From assembly GCA_000283575.1 (NCBI GenBank), contig AP012044.1, positions 1-64,000 on the forward strand: 64,000 nt of DNA, read 5' to 3'. The notes beneath the pieces were generated by a model. It was given only the letters and a program-made list of their open reading frames with translations. It was not told the origin of the DNA and did not search any database. Both the position numbers and the translations under genes were made by a program. Positions 53,154 to 61,808 of the stretch are shown here, one piece after another. Origin of the DNA: Oscillibacter valericigenes Sjm18-20 (lineage in GTDB: Bacteria; Bacillota; Clostridia; Oscillospirales; Oscillospiraceae). The first letter of the stretch is position 1; each line of letters begins with the position of its first letter.

Positions 53154-54674
53154 GTGCGAGGCATTCACAGCGCCGTGGACGATATTCGGCGAAATGTGTT
53201 TACGGAAGTGGCAAGGCTTGCCTATGAGGGCGGGGATTATTCCCGCATTGACCTGATCCCTTATAAGATTGTTCCAGGGGAGGAGTCCCAATACCGCAGT
53301 AATGTTTTTCTGGCCCGGGCCATTGTGCAGGAACGGCTTCGGCTGGCCTGCGGACTGCCGCTGCAGCCCGTGAATGTGCGCGCCCCCGCCAGCGCGGGGA
53401 TCGAGGAGGCCGCGGCGGCGGACGATAAATTTTTTGAAGAGCCGCTGGTCAACGTCATTACGTTTGCCTGCAACGCCTGCCCCCCGAAGCAGGTACGGGT
53501 GACCGACAGTTGCCAGGGCTGTATGTCCCACCCCTGCCAGGTGGTTTGCCCGAAGGACGCTATCTATCTGGATGCGCAGAAGCGCTCTCACATCGACCAG
53601 TCGAAGTGCATCAAGTGCGGCAAGTGCGTGAATCAGTGTCCCTATCACGCCATCACCAAGATTGAGCGGCCCTGCGCAGCGGCCTGCGGGATGGATGCCA
53701 TTGAATCCGACGAAAAGGGCCGGGCCAAAATCAATTACAACAAGTGCGTCTCCTGCGGTATGTGCCTGGTGAACTGCCCCTTTGCCGCCATCGCGGACAA
53801 GAGTCAGATTTTCCAGATTATCAACGCCATGAAGCGTCACAACAAGCTGATTGCCTGCGTGGCCCCGGCGTTCGTCAGCCAGTTCGGCAAGGAGGTCTCC
53901 CCCGCGAAGCTGAAGGCCGCCATGCGCCTTTGCGGCTTCGCCGACGTGGTGGAGGTGGCCATCGGCGCGGACCTTTGCACCATTGAAGAGGCCGGGGACT
54001 TTCTGGAGAATGTGCCGAAAAACCAGCCCTTCATGGGTACCTCCTGCTGCCCGGCGTGGAGCGTGATGGCGAAAAAGCTGTTCCCCGAATTTAAAGACTA
54101 TATTTCGATGGCTTTGACCCCCATGGTCATCACTGCGCGGCTAGTGAAAAAGCGGTATCCCGACGCCCGCATCTGCTTTATCGGTCCCTGCGCCGCGAAA
54201 AAACTGGAGGCCAATCGCAAGTCCGTTCGTTCCGACGTGGATTATGTACTGACCTTTGAGGAATTGCAGGGTATGTTTGACGCCAAGGATATCGATTTTT
54301 CCCAGCTTCCCGAGGACCCCGCCGACGATTTTACCATCGGCACCGGCGCGGGCCGGGGGTTTGCCGTGGGCGGCGGAGTAGCCGCAGCGGTAGTAGATGC
54401 CGTGAAGCACATCGATCCGAATCGGGAGGTGCCGATTGACTATGGCGACGGTTTACGGGAGTGCCGCAAGATGCTGATGCTGGCAAAGGCCGGAAAGCGA
54501 GACGGATACCTCATGGAGGGCATGGCCTGTCCCGGCGGTTGCATCGCCGGCGCGGGTACGATTACTCCGGTAAAGGATGCGGGTACCGCCGTTCAGCAGT
54601 ACAGGGACGCCTCCGCCGTCCAAAGCGCCATGGACAGCCCCCTGAAGGAGCGGCTGAAAGAGGTGCGGGAATAA
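53154..54674 (+). CDS. Monomeric [FeFe]-hydrogenase
   Basis: Iron-only hydrogenase, reducing protons with ferredoxin electrons or oxidising H2. The GTG start at 53154 follows GGAGG and gives 506 residues. The N-terminal half carries cysteine sets for several [4Fe-4S] clusters (CNAC near 106, CQGC near 120, CIKCGKCVNQC near 152, CVSCGMCLVNC near 198). The H-cluster domain shows L1 TSCCPAW (296-302), L2 IGPCAAKKLE (343-352) and L3 EGMACPGGC (455-463). L2 has Gly in place of the usual Met of MPCxxKxxE. This fits the little-studied group B enzymes better than group A; that group is inferred. A terminator follows at once. Confidence 0.9.
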   Translation: MRGIHSAVDDIRRNVFTEVARLAYEGGDYSRIDLIPYKIVPGEESQYRSNVFLARAIVQERLRLACGLPLQPVNVRAPASAGIEEAAAADDKFFEEPLVNVITFACNACPPKQVRVTDSCQGCMSHPCQVVCPKDAIYLDAQKRSHIDQSKCIKCGKCVNQCPYHAITKIERPCAAACGMDAIESDEKGRAKINYNKCVSCGMCLVNCPFAAIADKSQIFQIINAMKRHNKLIACVAPAFVSQFGKEVSPAKLKAAMRLCGFADVVEVAIGADLCTIEEAGDFLENVPKNQPFMGTSCCPAWSVMAKKLFPEFKDYISMALTPMVITARLVKKRYPDARICFIGPCAAKKLEANRKSVRSDVDYVLTFEELQGMFDAKDIDFSQLPEDPADDFTIGTGAGRGFAVGGGVAAAVVDAVKHIDPNREVPIDYGDGLRECRKMLMLAKAGKRDGYLMEGMACPGGCIAGAGTITPVKDAGTAVQQYRDASAVQSAMDSPLKERLKEVRE

Positions 54675-54684
54675 GTATGAGACC

Positions 54685-54720
54685 AGGCCGTCGGAAAGTT
54701 TGAAAACTTTCCGACGGCCT
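54685..54720 (+). terminator. Hydrogenase terminator
   Basis: Perfect 16-base-pair stem AGGCCGTCGGAAAGTT and its complement, TGAA loop, then GCAAC and seven T residues. It starts 11 bases after the stop codon. Confidence 0.9.
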
Positions 54721-54886
54721 GCAACTTTTTTTACGCCGGAACGTCTTTATAATGGAGCCTGTCCGCCGCGGTTTCCAGAGATTGCATTGGAAAAAGAGAC
54801 CTTGGCGGGATTTACTTTGTTTTAAAAATGTGGTATTCTGGACGAGTTATGAAAACCGGAAAGACTTTGGAGGTACGAACATCAAA

Positions 54887-57800
54887 ATGAAAAACTACCT
54901 GCGCCGCATGTTCTCCTGCACTTTGGCATTTTCCATCCTCTGCGCTCTGATTGTCCCTGCCGCTGCGTCCGCCGCTTTGGGTGATGATTTGACGCAGCAG
55001 GACACTCTGGTGCATCAGGATACACAGCTGTCTACCAACGTGTTCTGGAGCAATGCCTACAGCGATCTGCGGACGGAAAATCTTGTTACTTATACACCGA
55101 ATTCCGCCGTGACACCCATTGTCACCTACGGCGGTGTTCTCACCGCCTGCAACACCATCTCCGCTACGGCCGCGGCTCTTGAGAGTCAGGGTTACCGCGT
55201 GGTGGCCGGGATGAACGGCGACTTTTACAACGTAAACAACGGCCTTCCCATCGGTATGGTGGTGGCGAACGGTGAGCTGAAAAGCACCGACGGCGGTTAC
55301 TGGGCCATTGGCTTCCGGGCGGACGGCACCGCTGTGCTGGGAAAGCCCATAATGAAGGTCTCCGCGGACCTGGGCTACGAGCTGCTGGACAATGCCAACT
55401 TCCCTGCCGAGGTGGTGCGCCAGCTGACCAGCGTTAACAAAGCACGGGTCTCCACCGGCGGCATCTACCTCTATACATATGATTTCAACAGCAAGCATAC
55501 CACCGGCACATCCGAACCCGGTGTGGATGTGGTCTGCACCATTGAAAGCGGGTCCCTCGCCATGAACGGGAGCCCGCTGGTGCTGAAGGTGGACAGCGTC
55601 CTCACCGATACATCAGGTACTGCCATCCCCCAGGGGAAGGTGGTCCTGTCCGTCAACAACCAGGCGGACGCATTTCACGTGAATGCCCTCAAGAACGTTC
55701 CCGTGGGAGCTACGGTGACCATTACCGCCACGCCTTCAACCACCGAGTGGACTGACGTGCAGTACGCCGTGGGCGCGCTGTACTCCCTCGTGGAAAACGG
55801 CGGAGCGGTCTCCGGACTTCCCTCTGAAGTGAATCCCCGCACCGCCGTGGGTCAGAAGGCCGACGGCACGCTGGTGTTTTACACCATCGACGGCCGGAAG
55901 GCCGGGCACTCGATTGGCGCATCCATGACGCAGGTGGCCCAGCGGCTGGTGGAGCTGGGCTGCGTCACGGCCCTGTGTCTGGACGGCGGCGGGTCCACCA
56001 CCTTCACCGTGACGCAGCCGGATTCCATCACCGCCAAGACCATCAACCGGCCTTCCGGAGGCAGCGAGCGAGCCGTCAGCAATCAGATTTTTCTGGTGGC
56101 CTCCAATCAGTCCAGCGGAGAACTGGGCCACTTTTATGTCTCCGTCGACAACAGCTATGTTCTGGCGGGCAGCAAGGTGAATATCACCGCCTCCGCCGTG
56201 GACACCAACTACATTCCCATGAGCAGTAGGAGCTATAGCCTCAGCGCCAACGCCGGGGAAATCGGGGACAGCGTCCTCACCACACCGTCCGGCGGCGGCG
56301 ATGTCGCAGTCACTGCCTCCGGCGGCGGTCAGTCCGGCTCCACGGTGGTCCACGCCATTACCACGCCGGACTCCATCTCCGTGAAAAACGGGTCTACCGC
56401 CATCACGGCGCTGACAGTGGCCCCCGGCGGCACAGCGACCCTCACCGCCTCGGCGGTCTATAAGCATCTGGCACTGAAAGCGGATCAGGAGGCCTTTACC
56501 TGGACCGTCAGCGGCGATATCGGCACGGTGGACAAGACCGGAAAATTCACCGCCGGCTCCCCCGGCACCGGTACCCTGACGGTTTCCGCGGGCGGAAAAA
56601 CCGCTACCGTCCAGGTGTCTGTCTCCAACATCGCCCTGGCCGCTGTGGAGGACTTTGAAGCCGGTGTTCCCGAGCTGGCCTCCTACAGCTACGGTGCCAC
56701 GATCTCTCAGGTCACCGATGCAAATCTGGTGAAATACGGCAAGGCCGCCGCCGCTGTGAACTATACCATCGGCGCGGACGGAAACGCTTCGCTGCTTTTT
56801 GCAACGCCCTACTCCATCGGCAGCGCCTATACGCAGGTGAGCTTCTGGCTGTACGGCGACAACTCCGGAAGCGCCCTGACCATGGTGACCTCGGACGGCA
56901 CCAACACGGTGGAGACCGCCGCGGGTAATATGGATTTCTCCGGTTGGAAGCAGATCACCGTAACCTTGCCCACCGGCACCGCGTCTCTCGCCGGGTTCAA
57001 ACTGACGCAGGGGCTGAATGCGGACGGAACAGCCACCGCCTCCTCCGGAACGCTGTATCTTGATCAGATTGTGACATCCTATAACAACGTGGTGGACACC
57101 GCGCCGCCGCAGGTCACAGCCTCCATTTCCGGCATGACGCTCACCGCCACCGTCACCGACGCGGCGGATCAATTCCCCGCCCAGAGCGGTGTGTCCGTCA
57201 CTATGGACGGCAAGGCCGTTGCTTTCACCTACAATACGGCGAAGGGTACGCTCACCGCTGCCCTGACTGTCAGCGACACCAATGCCCACCGGGTCACGGT
57301 GACTGCCAGGGACGCCTCTGGCAACATCGGCCGGGCCTCCTGCGACATTGCCGCCACCGGCGATACGTCCCAGTTCAGCGACACCGCGGGCTACTGGGCA
57401 GGCACCTATGTGGACTGGCTGAAGACCACCGGTATCACCACCGGCTTTGAGGACGGCACCTTCCGCCCCAATCTGTCCATCACCCGCCAGCAGTTTGCCG
57501 TGATGCTCTACCGCTATCTGGGCCTGGACGGGACGCAATACGCCTCCGCCTCTCTCCCCTTCACCGACAATGGTGAGATTGGGGAATACGCTCAGACCGC
57601 TATCAAGACGCTTTATTCCATGGGCATTCTGAACGGCTCTGAGGAAAACGGGAAGATTTACTTCCACCCCGCCGCCAGTCTGACCCGCGCTCAGGCGGCG
57701 ACAATGATCGGTCGTACCCAACAGCGGGGCTACGCCGCGGCGAAGCTCAGCTTCACCGATGTGACCGCCATTCCCGCCTACGCATCCTATTATATCCAGA

Positions 57801-57907
57801 CCATGGTGGCCCAGAAAGTCATCAGTGGCTTCGAGGACGGTGCGTTCCGCCCGAATCAGTCCATTACCCGGGGCCAGATGGCGAAAATTTTGTATAACCT
57901 TTTGTAA
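54887..57907 (+). CDS. SLH-anchored phosphodiester glycosidase surface protein
   Basis: A 1006-residue secreted protein. The ATG at 54887 follows GGAGG and gives a signal peptide (basic MKNYLRRMF, hydrophobic core, cleavage near ASAA). A phosphodiester glycosidase (NAGPA-like) domain covers about 85-405, with VAGMNGDFYN and the conserved LCLDGGGSTTF. Two or more Ig-like domains follow, then a beta-sandwich resembling a carbohydrate-binding module (about 580-720), and finally SLH repeats (about 825-1006: FEDGTFRPNLSITRQQFAVM and others), which tie the protein to the cell wall. The NAGPA domain suggests removal of sugar-phosphodiester caps; the target is unknown. Confidence 0.88.
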   Translation: MKNYLRRMFSCTLAFSILCALIVPAAASAALGDDLTQQDTLVHQDTQLSTNVFWSNAYSDLRTENLVTYTPNSAVTPIVTYGGVLTACNTISATAAALESQGYRVVAGMNGDFYNVNNGLPIGMVVANGELKSTDGGYWAIGFRADGTAVLGKPIMKVSADLGYELLDNANFPAEVVRQLTSVNKARVSTGGIYLYTYDFNSKHTTGTSEPGVDVVCTIESGSLAMNGSPLVLKVDSVLTDTSGTAIPQGKVVLSVNNQADAFHVNALKNVPVGATVTITATPSTTEWTDVQYAVGALYSLVENGGAVSGLPSEVNPRTAVGQKADGTLVFYTIDGRKAGHSIGASMTQVAQRLVELGCVTALCLDGGGSTTFTVTQPDSITAKTINRPSGGSERAVSNQIFLVASNQSSGELGHFYVSVDNSYVLAGSKVNITASAVDTNYIPMSSRSYSLSANAGEIGDSVLTTPSGGGDVAVTASGGGQSGSTVVHAITTPDSISVKNGSTAITALTVAPGGTATLTASAVYKHLALKADQEAFTWTVSGDIGTVDKTGKFTAGSPGTGTLTVSAGGKTATVQVSVSNIALAAVEDFEAGVPELASYSYGATISQVTDANLVKYGKAAAAVNYTIGADGNASLLFATPYSIGSAYTQVSFWLYGDNSGSALTMVTSDGTNTVETAAGNMDFSGWKQITVTLPTGTASLAGFKLTQGLNADGTATASSGTLYLDQIVTSYNNVVDTAPPQVTASISGMTLTATVTDAADQFPAQSGVSVTMDGKAVAFTYNTAKGTLTAALTVSDTNAHRVTVTARDASGNIGRASCDIAATGDTSQFSDTAGYWAGTYVDWLKTTGITTGFEDGTFRPNLSITRQQFAVMLYRYLGLDGTQYASASLPFTDNGEIGEYAQTAIKTLYSMGILNGSEENGKIYFHPAASLTRAQAATMIGRTQQRGYAAAKLSFTDVTAIPAYASYYIQTMVAQKVISGFEDGAFRPNQSITRGQMAKILYNLL

Positions 57908-57920
57908 GAGCAGCGTTCAG

Positions 57921-57951
57921 AAAACCCGGACCGCAACGCGGTCCGGGTTTT
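57921..57951 (+). terminator. Terminator after the SLH protein gene
   Basis: Perfect 14-base-pair stem AAAACCCGGACCGC/GCGGTCCGGGTTTT with a 3-base loop, 14 bases after the stop codon; the T end of the stem serves as U-tract. Confidence 0.85.
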
Positions 57952-58041
57952 ACCGGGTTCTTTAAATGTTAAAAATTGCCCGGTTGATTTTTATACGCGT
58001 TTGGAGTAAACTGACGGAACTATCATCAGGGAGGGATTTTC

Positions 58042-59070
58042 TTGCGCGCCTATACGGCGGACCAGTGGGTCCTGTTTTTTTTCTTTTATTGCCTGTGCGG
58101 CTGGATATGGGAATCCTGTTACGTCTCCATCCGCCAGCACAGGTGGGTGAACCGGGGATTTCTCCACGGGCCGCTGCTGCCGATTTACGGCTCCGGGGCC
58201 ATCCTGATCCTTCTGTTTACCCTTCCAGTGCGGAACTATCCCGCCCTGCTGTATCTGTGCGGCGCGGCGGCGGCCACGCTGCTGGAGTATGTCACCGGAG
58301 CGGCCATGGAGCGGCTTTTTAAGGTGCGCTATTGGGATTATTCCAATCAAAGACTCAACATGAACGGCTATATCTGTCTCAGCAGCAGCGTCGCCTGGGG
58401 CTTTTTCTCCATTCTGCTGGTAAAGCTCATCCATCCCCCTATCGCGCGGCTGGTGCTGTCGATCCCCGCCGTATTCACAGCGCCGTTGGCCCTGACGCTG
58501 GTGGCGGTGTTCACCGTGGATACGGTGCAGTCCGTTCAGGCCGCGTTGGACCTGCGGGCCGTACTGGAAAAGCTCACAGAGGAAAACGAGGAGCTGCGCC
58601 GTCTGGCCCGGCGGGCGGAGATCATCTCCGCTTTCGCGGAGGAGGATTTGCAAAAATTCAGGGATAGAACGCAGGTGGAGCGCATTCTGCTTCAGGACCG
58701 CCTGAAAGCGGAGCGGCAGAAGCGAATTGAGAACAAGGCGGAGCGGAAGCTGCAGAGGGAGGAGCGTTTGACCGAGGCGCTATGTACCCTGTCAGAGGCG
58801 AAGCTCAGCGCACTTGAAAATGTGGCCTCGGCCATGGAGACCTGTCGGGGGCGGCTGGAGGAGAGCGGCGAGGCTTTTGCTGAGAAGCGGGCAGAGCTTG
58901 ACGAGGCGGTGAAAAAACTGCGGGAACGGCAGGCCGTCATCAGGGCTAGGACCGCAAAAACCTACCGCAGGTCTTTGCGCATTCTGCGGGGCAATCCCTC
59001 CGCCATAGCGAAGCAATACGCCGACGCTATGGAAAATCTCCGCCGCTTGGGCGGTATGCATAAGGACTGA
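58042..59070 (+). CDS. CmpB-type putative ABC transporter permease with coiled-coil tail
   Basis: A 342-residue protein of the family annotated as putative ABC transporter permease (ABC_trans_CmpB). The first 170 residues contain five or so membrane segments and the family pieces FFYCLCGWIWESCYVS, RGFLHGPLLPIYGSGA and LLEYVTGAAMERLF. The last 170 residues are highly charged and predicted as a long coiled coil (EKLTEENEELRRLARRAE; KAERQKRIENKAERKLQREE). The start is TTG at 58042, after GGGAGGG. No ATPase lies nearby, so transport is doubtful. Function unknown. Confidence 0.82.
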   Translation: MRAYTADQWVLFFFFYCLCGWIWESCYVSIRQHRWVNRGFLHGPLLPIYGSGAILILLFTLPVRNYPALLYLCGAAAATLLEYVTGAAMERLFKVRYWDYSNQRLNMNGYICLSSSVAWGFFSILLVKLIHPPIARLVLSIPAVFTAPLALTLVAVFTVDTVQSVQAALDLRAVLEKLTEENEELRRLARRAEIISAFAEEDLQKFRDRTQVERILLQDRLKAERQKRIENKAERKLQREERLTEALCTLSEAKLSALENVASAMETCRGRLEESGEAFAEKRAELDEAVKKLRERQAVIRARTAKTYRRSLRILRGNPSAIAKQYADAMENLRRLGGMHKD

Positions 59071-59173
59071 GGATTCTTGCAGTACGGCAAAGATAAGCTC
59101 CTTGCTTTGCTCGACTGGCAATGATTTCACCTGCTTTCGCCGCTACGGCGGCGAAGCTTTAAAAGGCTTTCCG

Positions 59174-59221
59174 AAAGGCCGGGAGCCGGAGCGCATCATA
59201 ACGCTCCGGCTCCCGGCCTTT
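59174..59221. terminator. Bidirectional terminator between convergent genes
   Basis: Perfect 20-base-pair stem AAAGGCCGGGAGCCGGAGCG and its complement with an 8-base loop, ending in T runs in both directions. It separates the CmpB-type gene (+) from the DUF975 gene (-). Confidence 0.9.
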
Positions 59222-59299
59222 TGTTTCTGCGAAGGCGCGCCCACACGGCCAGTCGTCAAAGCTGCTGCGAAGGCGCGGCCGGTTCGTTTTTTAAAAAAC

Positions 59300-60127
59300 T
59301 CAGAACGGATGGATGTCGCTGTTTCCGCCGTCGTCGATGCCCGGCTGATTTACGTTCGGGAGAGGCGAGACGCCGCTGGTGCGCTTGGCAATCTCATAGT
59401 ACCCCAATTGCGTGCATCGAAACGCGGGCAGGTAGAAAATCCGCACCGCTACGGCCCACAGTCCGCAAAGAAGGTCAATCCCCAGGGATACCCCTGTGGA
59501 TACGGGTTCAAATGCGGCGTCGGTGAGCAGATAGGCGCTTTGCCCAGCTGTGAGATACCCGATCCAGACGAGCGTCGGCAACAAAGCCGCCAGCCCCCAG
59601 CCAAGATAGCTCAGGTCCAGCGTGAAAAGCTGAGCCTTGTAGCCCATGGTCTGCTTTTTGCTCAGTTCCAGCGCGTCCATGCAGCCAAGCTCCGGATTTT
59701 CACAGAGGTTGAAATAGGCAAACTGATAGCGATACGCGGCGACGAAGCCGGGAACGATGAACAGACACGACCACAGAAAAACAAAAAGAGTTTGCAGAAG
59801 GGCAAGACCGATCACCTTTCCGACAAAGGAGAACCCGTCGAACAGCGTCAGATATTCCGACCTCTGGCCCCGGCGGACCGCTATACAGTATAAAATGAAA
59901 CCGATGGACAACACGACGCTCAAAAGCAAGGTCAGGATGCGGACGAAAATTCCCAGCGGGTTGTCATAGGAGACGGCGCCTCCTCTGTTGGCGACGGAAT
60001 CCACCAAGGTCAAAATCAGGCTCAGCAGCAAATACAGCGCCGTGAACCCCCTGGGACTCACCTGCGCGCCCCGAAGCAGTTCTTTCATCTCTGCTTTCAG
60101 ACCCGGCCGATCAATCATTTCCGCCAT
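59300..60127 (-). CDS. DUF975 family membrane protein
   Basis: A 275-residue integral membrane protein with about six hydrophobic segments. The family pattern is visible: ELLRGAQVSPRGFTALYLLL near the start, IVPGFVAAYRYQFAYFNLCENPELG (a typical DUF975 motif: I.PG....Y.Y) in the middle, and a final segment with FYLPAFRCTQLGYYEI. The ATG at 60127 follows AAGGAG; 46 in-frame codons upstream look non-coding. The polar C-terminal tail is about 30 residues. Function of the family is unknown. Monocistronic and convergent with the gene before. Confidence 0.87.
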   Translation of the reverse strand: MAEMIDRPGLKAEMKELLRGAQVSPRGFTALYLLLSLILTLVDSVANRGGAVSYDNPLGIFVRILTLLLSVVLSIGFILYCIAVRRGQRSEYLTLFDGFSFVGKVIGLALLQTLFVFLWSCLFIVPGFVAAYRYQFAYFNLCENPELGCMDALELSKKQTMGYKAQLFTLDLSYLGWGLAALLPTLVWIGYLTAGQSAYLLTDAAFEPVSTGVSLGIDLLCGLWAVAVRIFYLPAFRCTQLGYYEIAKRTSGVSPLPNVNQPGIDDGGNSDIHPF

Positions 60128-60333
60128 AAATATGCTCCTTCCGCACCGCCGCATATCGGCGATACACTTTATACAAGATCGGTGTGCACGCAATAACCGC
60201 GCGTCGCAATGCAGTGTCAGTGTAACACGCGGGGGAGAACTTGGCAAGCCCGGGCTTAAAAGCAAAGACCGGAAGGCCTCATAAAATTCGTTAAAAAAAG
60301 CACAAATTTCCGTGAAAACCGGAGTTCACAGTC

Positions 60334-60362
60334 TGGACATTTATTTCCTTTTGGTGTAGAAT
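60334..60362 (+). promoter_or_regulatory. Probable rnf operon promoter
   Basis: TGGACA (60334-60339), 17 bases, TAGAAT (60357-60362): one mismatch in each box. It lies 67 bases before the rnfC ATG. The rest of the 300-base gap between the DUF975 gene and rnfC shows nothing else. Confidence 0.75.
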
Positions 60363-60428
60363 AAATCGCAGTATGTGGTAGAGTAGCTTGATGCCGCTCT
60401 AACCAGGACTAAAAATGAGGTGAAAACT

Positions 60429-61805
60429 ATGGCACAAGCGTTCTTTGGCGGCGTTCATCCACATGATATGAAAGCCGCCACCAATGAAAAAGCCATCGAA
60501 CAGCTGGCCCCCCCGGCTGAGGTGGTTATCCCCATGTCTATGCACTTTGGCGCACCATGTACACCTGTTGTAAAGGTTGGCGACCATGTAAAGGTGGGCC
60601 AGAAGATCGGCGAGTTCCACGGGTTGGGCGCGCCAATTCATGCCAGCGTTTCCGGCACGGTGAAGGCTGTGGAGCCGCGGCCTTATTCCATGGGCGGCAA
60701 CATAATGTCCGTCGTGATTGAAAACGACATGAAGGATGAACTGAGCGAAGAAGTCAAAGCTCCCGCAAACCCTGACGCCATGACGGTTGAGGAAATGATC
60801 GAGATTGTCAAAAACGCCGGTATCGTCGGCATGGGCGGCGCTACGTTCCCTACCCATGTGAAGATCTCGGGCGGCATCGGCAGTGTGGACACGGTCATTA
60901 TCAATGGCGCGGAATGTGAGCCATACATAACCGGCGACCACCGCACGATGCTGGAACGCCCCGAGGAGATTATCGGCGGCGCGATCTATCTTGCCAAAAT
61001 GTTTGGCGTGGATAAAGTCGTCATCGGCGTGGAGGACAACAAGCGCAACGGCATTGACTCCATGAACAAGGTCATTGCCGAAAAACACGCCCCCGTGGTG
61101 GTGGAGCCTTTGCACTGCCGCTATCCCCAGGGCGGTGAAAAACAGCTGTGCCAGGCTGTCACCGGAAAGCAGGTTCCTCCCGGAGGACTGCCTTCCGCCA
61201 TCGGCTGCGCCGTATTCAACATCAACACCACCTGCGCCATTTACCGGGCCATCACCCAGGGTATACCCGTGGTGCGAAAGGTGGTAACCGTCTCCGGCTC
61301 CGGCGTCATTGACCCGAAGAATCTGGAGTGTCCCATCGGTACCCCTGTGGCCAACCTGCTGGATGCCTGCGGCGGTTTGAAGGAAACTACATATAAACTG
61401 ATTGCCGGCGGCCCCATGATGGGTATGGCCCAGTACACCGCGGAAATTCCCGTGGCCAAGGGCACCGGCGCCATTCTGGCGTTTTGTGAGGACGAGGAGC
61501 AGACCGTGGAACATCCACAGTGCATCCGCTGCGGCAAGTGCGTGGCCGCCTGTCCGGTGCATCTGGAGCCTCTGTTTATGTACCAGTATGCCTCCAAGGG
61601 TATGGTGGAAGAGCTGAACGAGCTCCATATCATGGACTGCATGGAGTGCGGCGCGTGTTCTTATATCTGCCCCGCCCGGATGCACTTGACCCACATGTTC
61701 AAAACCGGAAAGCAGCTGGTAAAGAACAAGGCGGCCGCCGACAAGGCCGCCGCGGAAAAAGCCGCCGCCGAGGCGGCCGCAAAAGAACAAAAGAAGGAGG
61801 CGTGA
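60429..61805 (+). CDS. rnfC: Rnf complex subunit RnfC
   Basis: Peripheral flavin- and iron-sulfur subunit of the Rnf complex, which moves electrons from ferredoxin to NAD+ and pumps Na+ or H+. The 458-residue protein has the N-terminal barrel-sandwich start (FFGGVHPHDMKAAT), the NADH/FMN-type MGGATFPTHVK and INGAECEPYIT regions, and two [4Fe-4S] motifs, CIRCGKCVAACP and CMECGACSYICP, near 360-415. An Ala/Lys/Glu-rich tail ends the protein. ATG at 60429 follows GAGGTG at 6 bases; an in-frame GTG three codons earlier lies in that site. First gene of rnfCDGE. Confidence 0.96.
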   Translation: MAQAFFGGVHPHDMKAATNEKAIEQLAPPAEVVIPMSMHFGAPCTPVVKVGDHVKVGQKIGEFHGLGAPIHASVSGTVKAVEPRPYSMGGNIMSVVIENDMKDELSEEVKAPANPDAMTVEEMIEIVKNAGIVGMGGATFPTHVKISGGIGSVDTVIINGAECEPYITGDHRTMLERPEEIIGGAIYLAKMFGVDKVVIGVEDNKRNGIDSMNKVIAEKHAPVVVEPLHCRYPQGGEKQLCQAVTGKQVPPGGLPSAIGCAVFNINTTCAIYRAITQGIPVVRKVVTVSGSGVIDPKNLECPIGTPVANLLDACGGLKETTYKLIAGGPMMGMAQYTAEIPVAKGTGAILAFCEDEEQTVEHPQCIRCGKCVAACPVHLEPLFMYQYASKGMVEELNELHIMDCMECGACSYICPARMHLTHMFKTGKQLVKNKAAADKAAAEKAAAEAAAKEQKKEA

Positions 61806-61808
61806 GAG

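Noticed and set aside
55736..57721. 661-codon open frame antisense to the SLH protein gene
   Set aside because: Arises from GC-rich repeats in the Gly/Ala/Thr-rich coding strand; no start signal, low-complexity Gly/His/Arg product.
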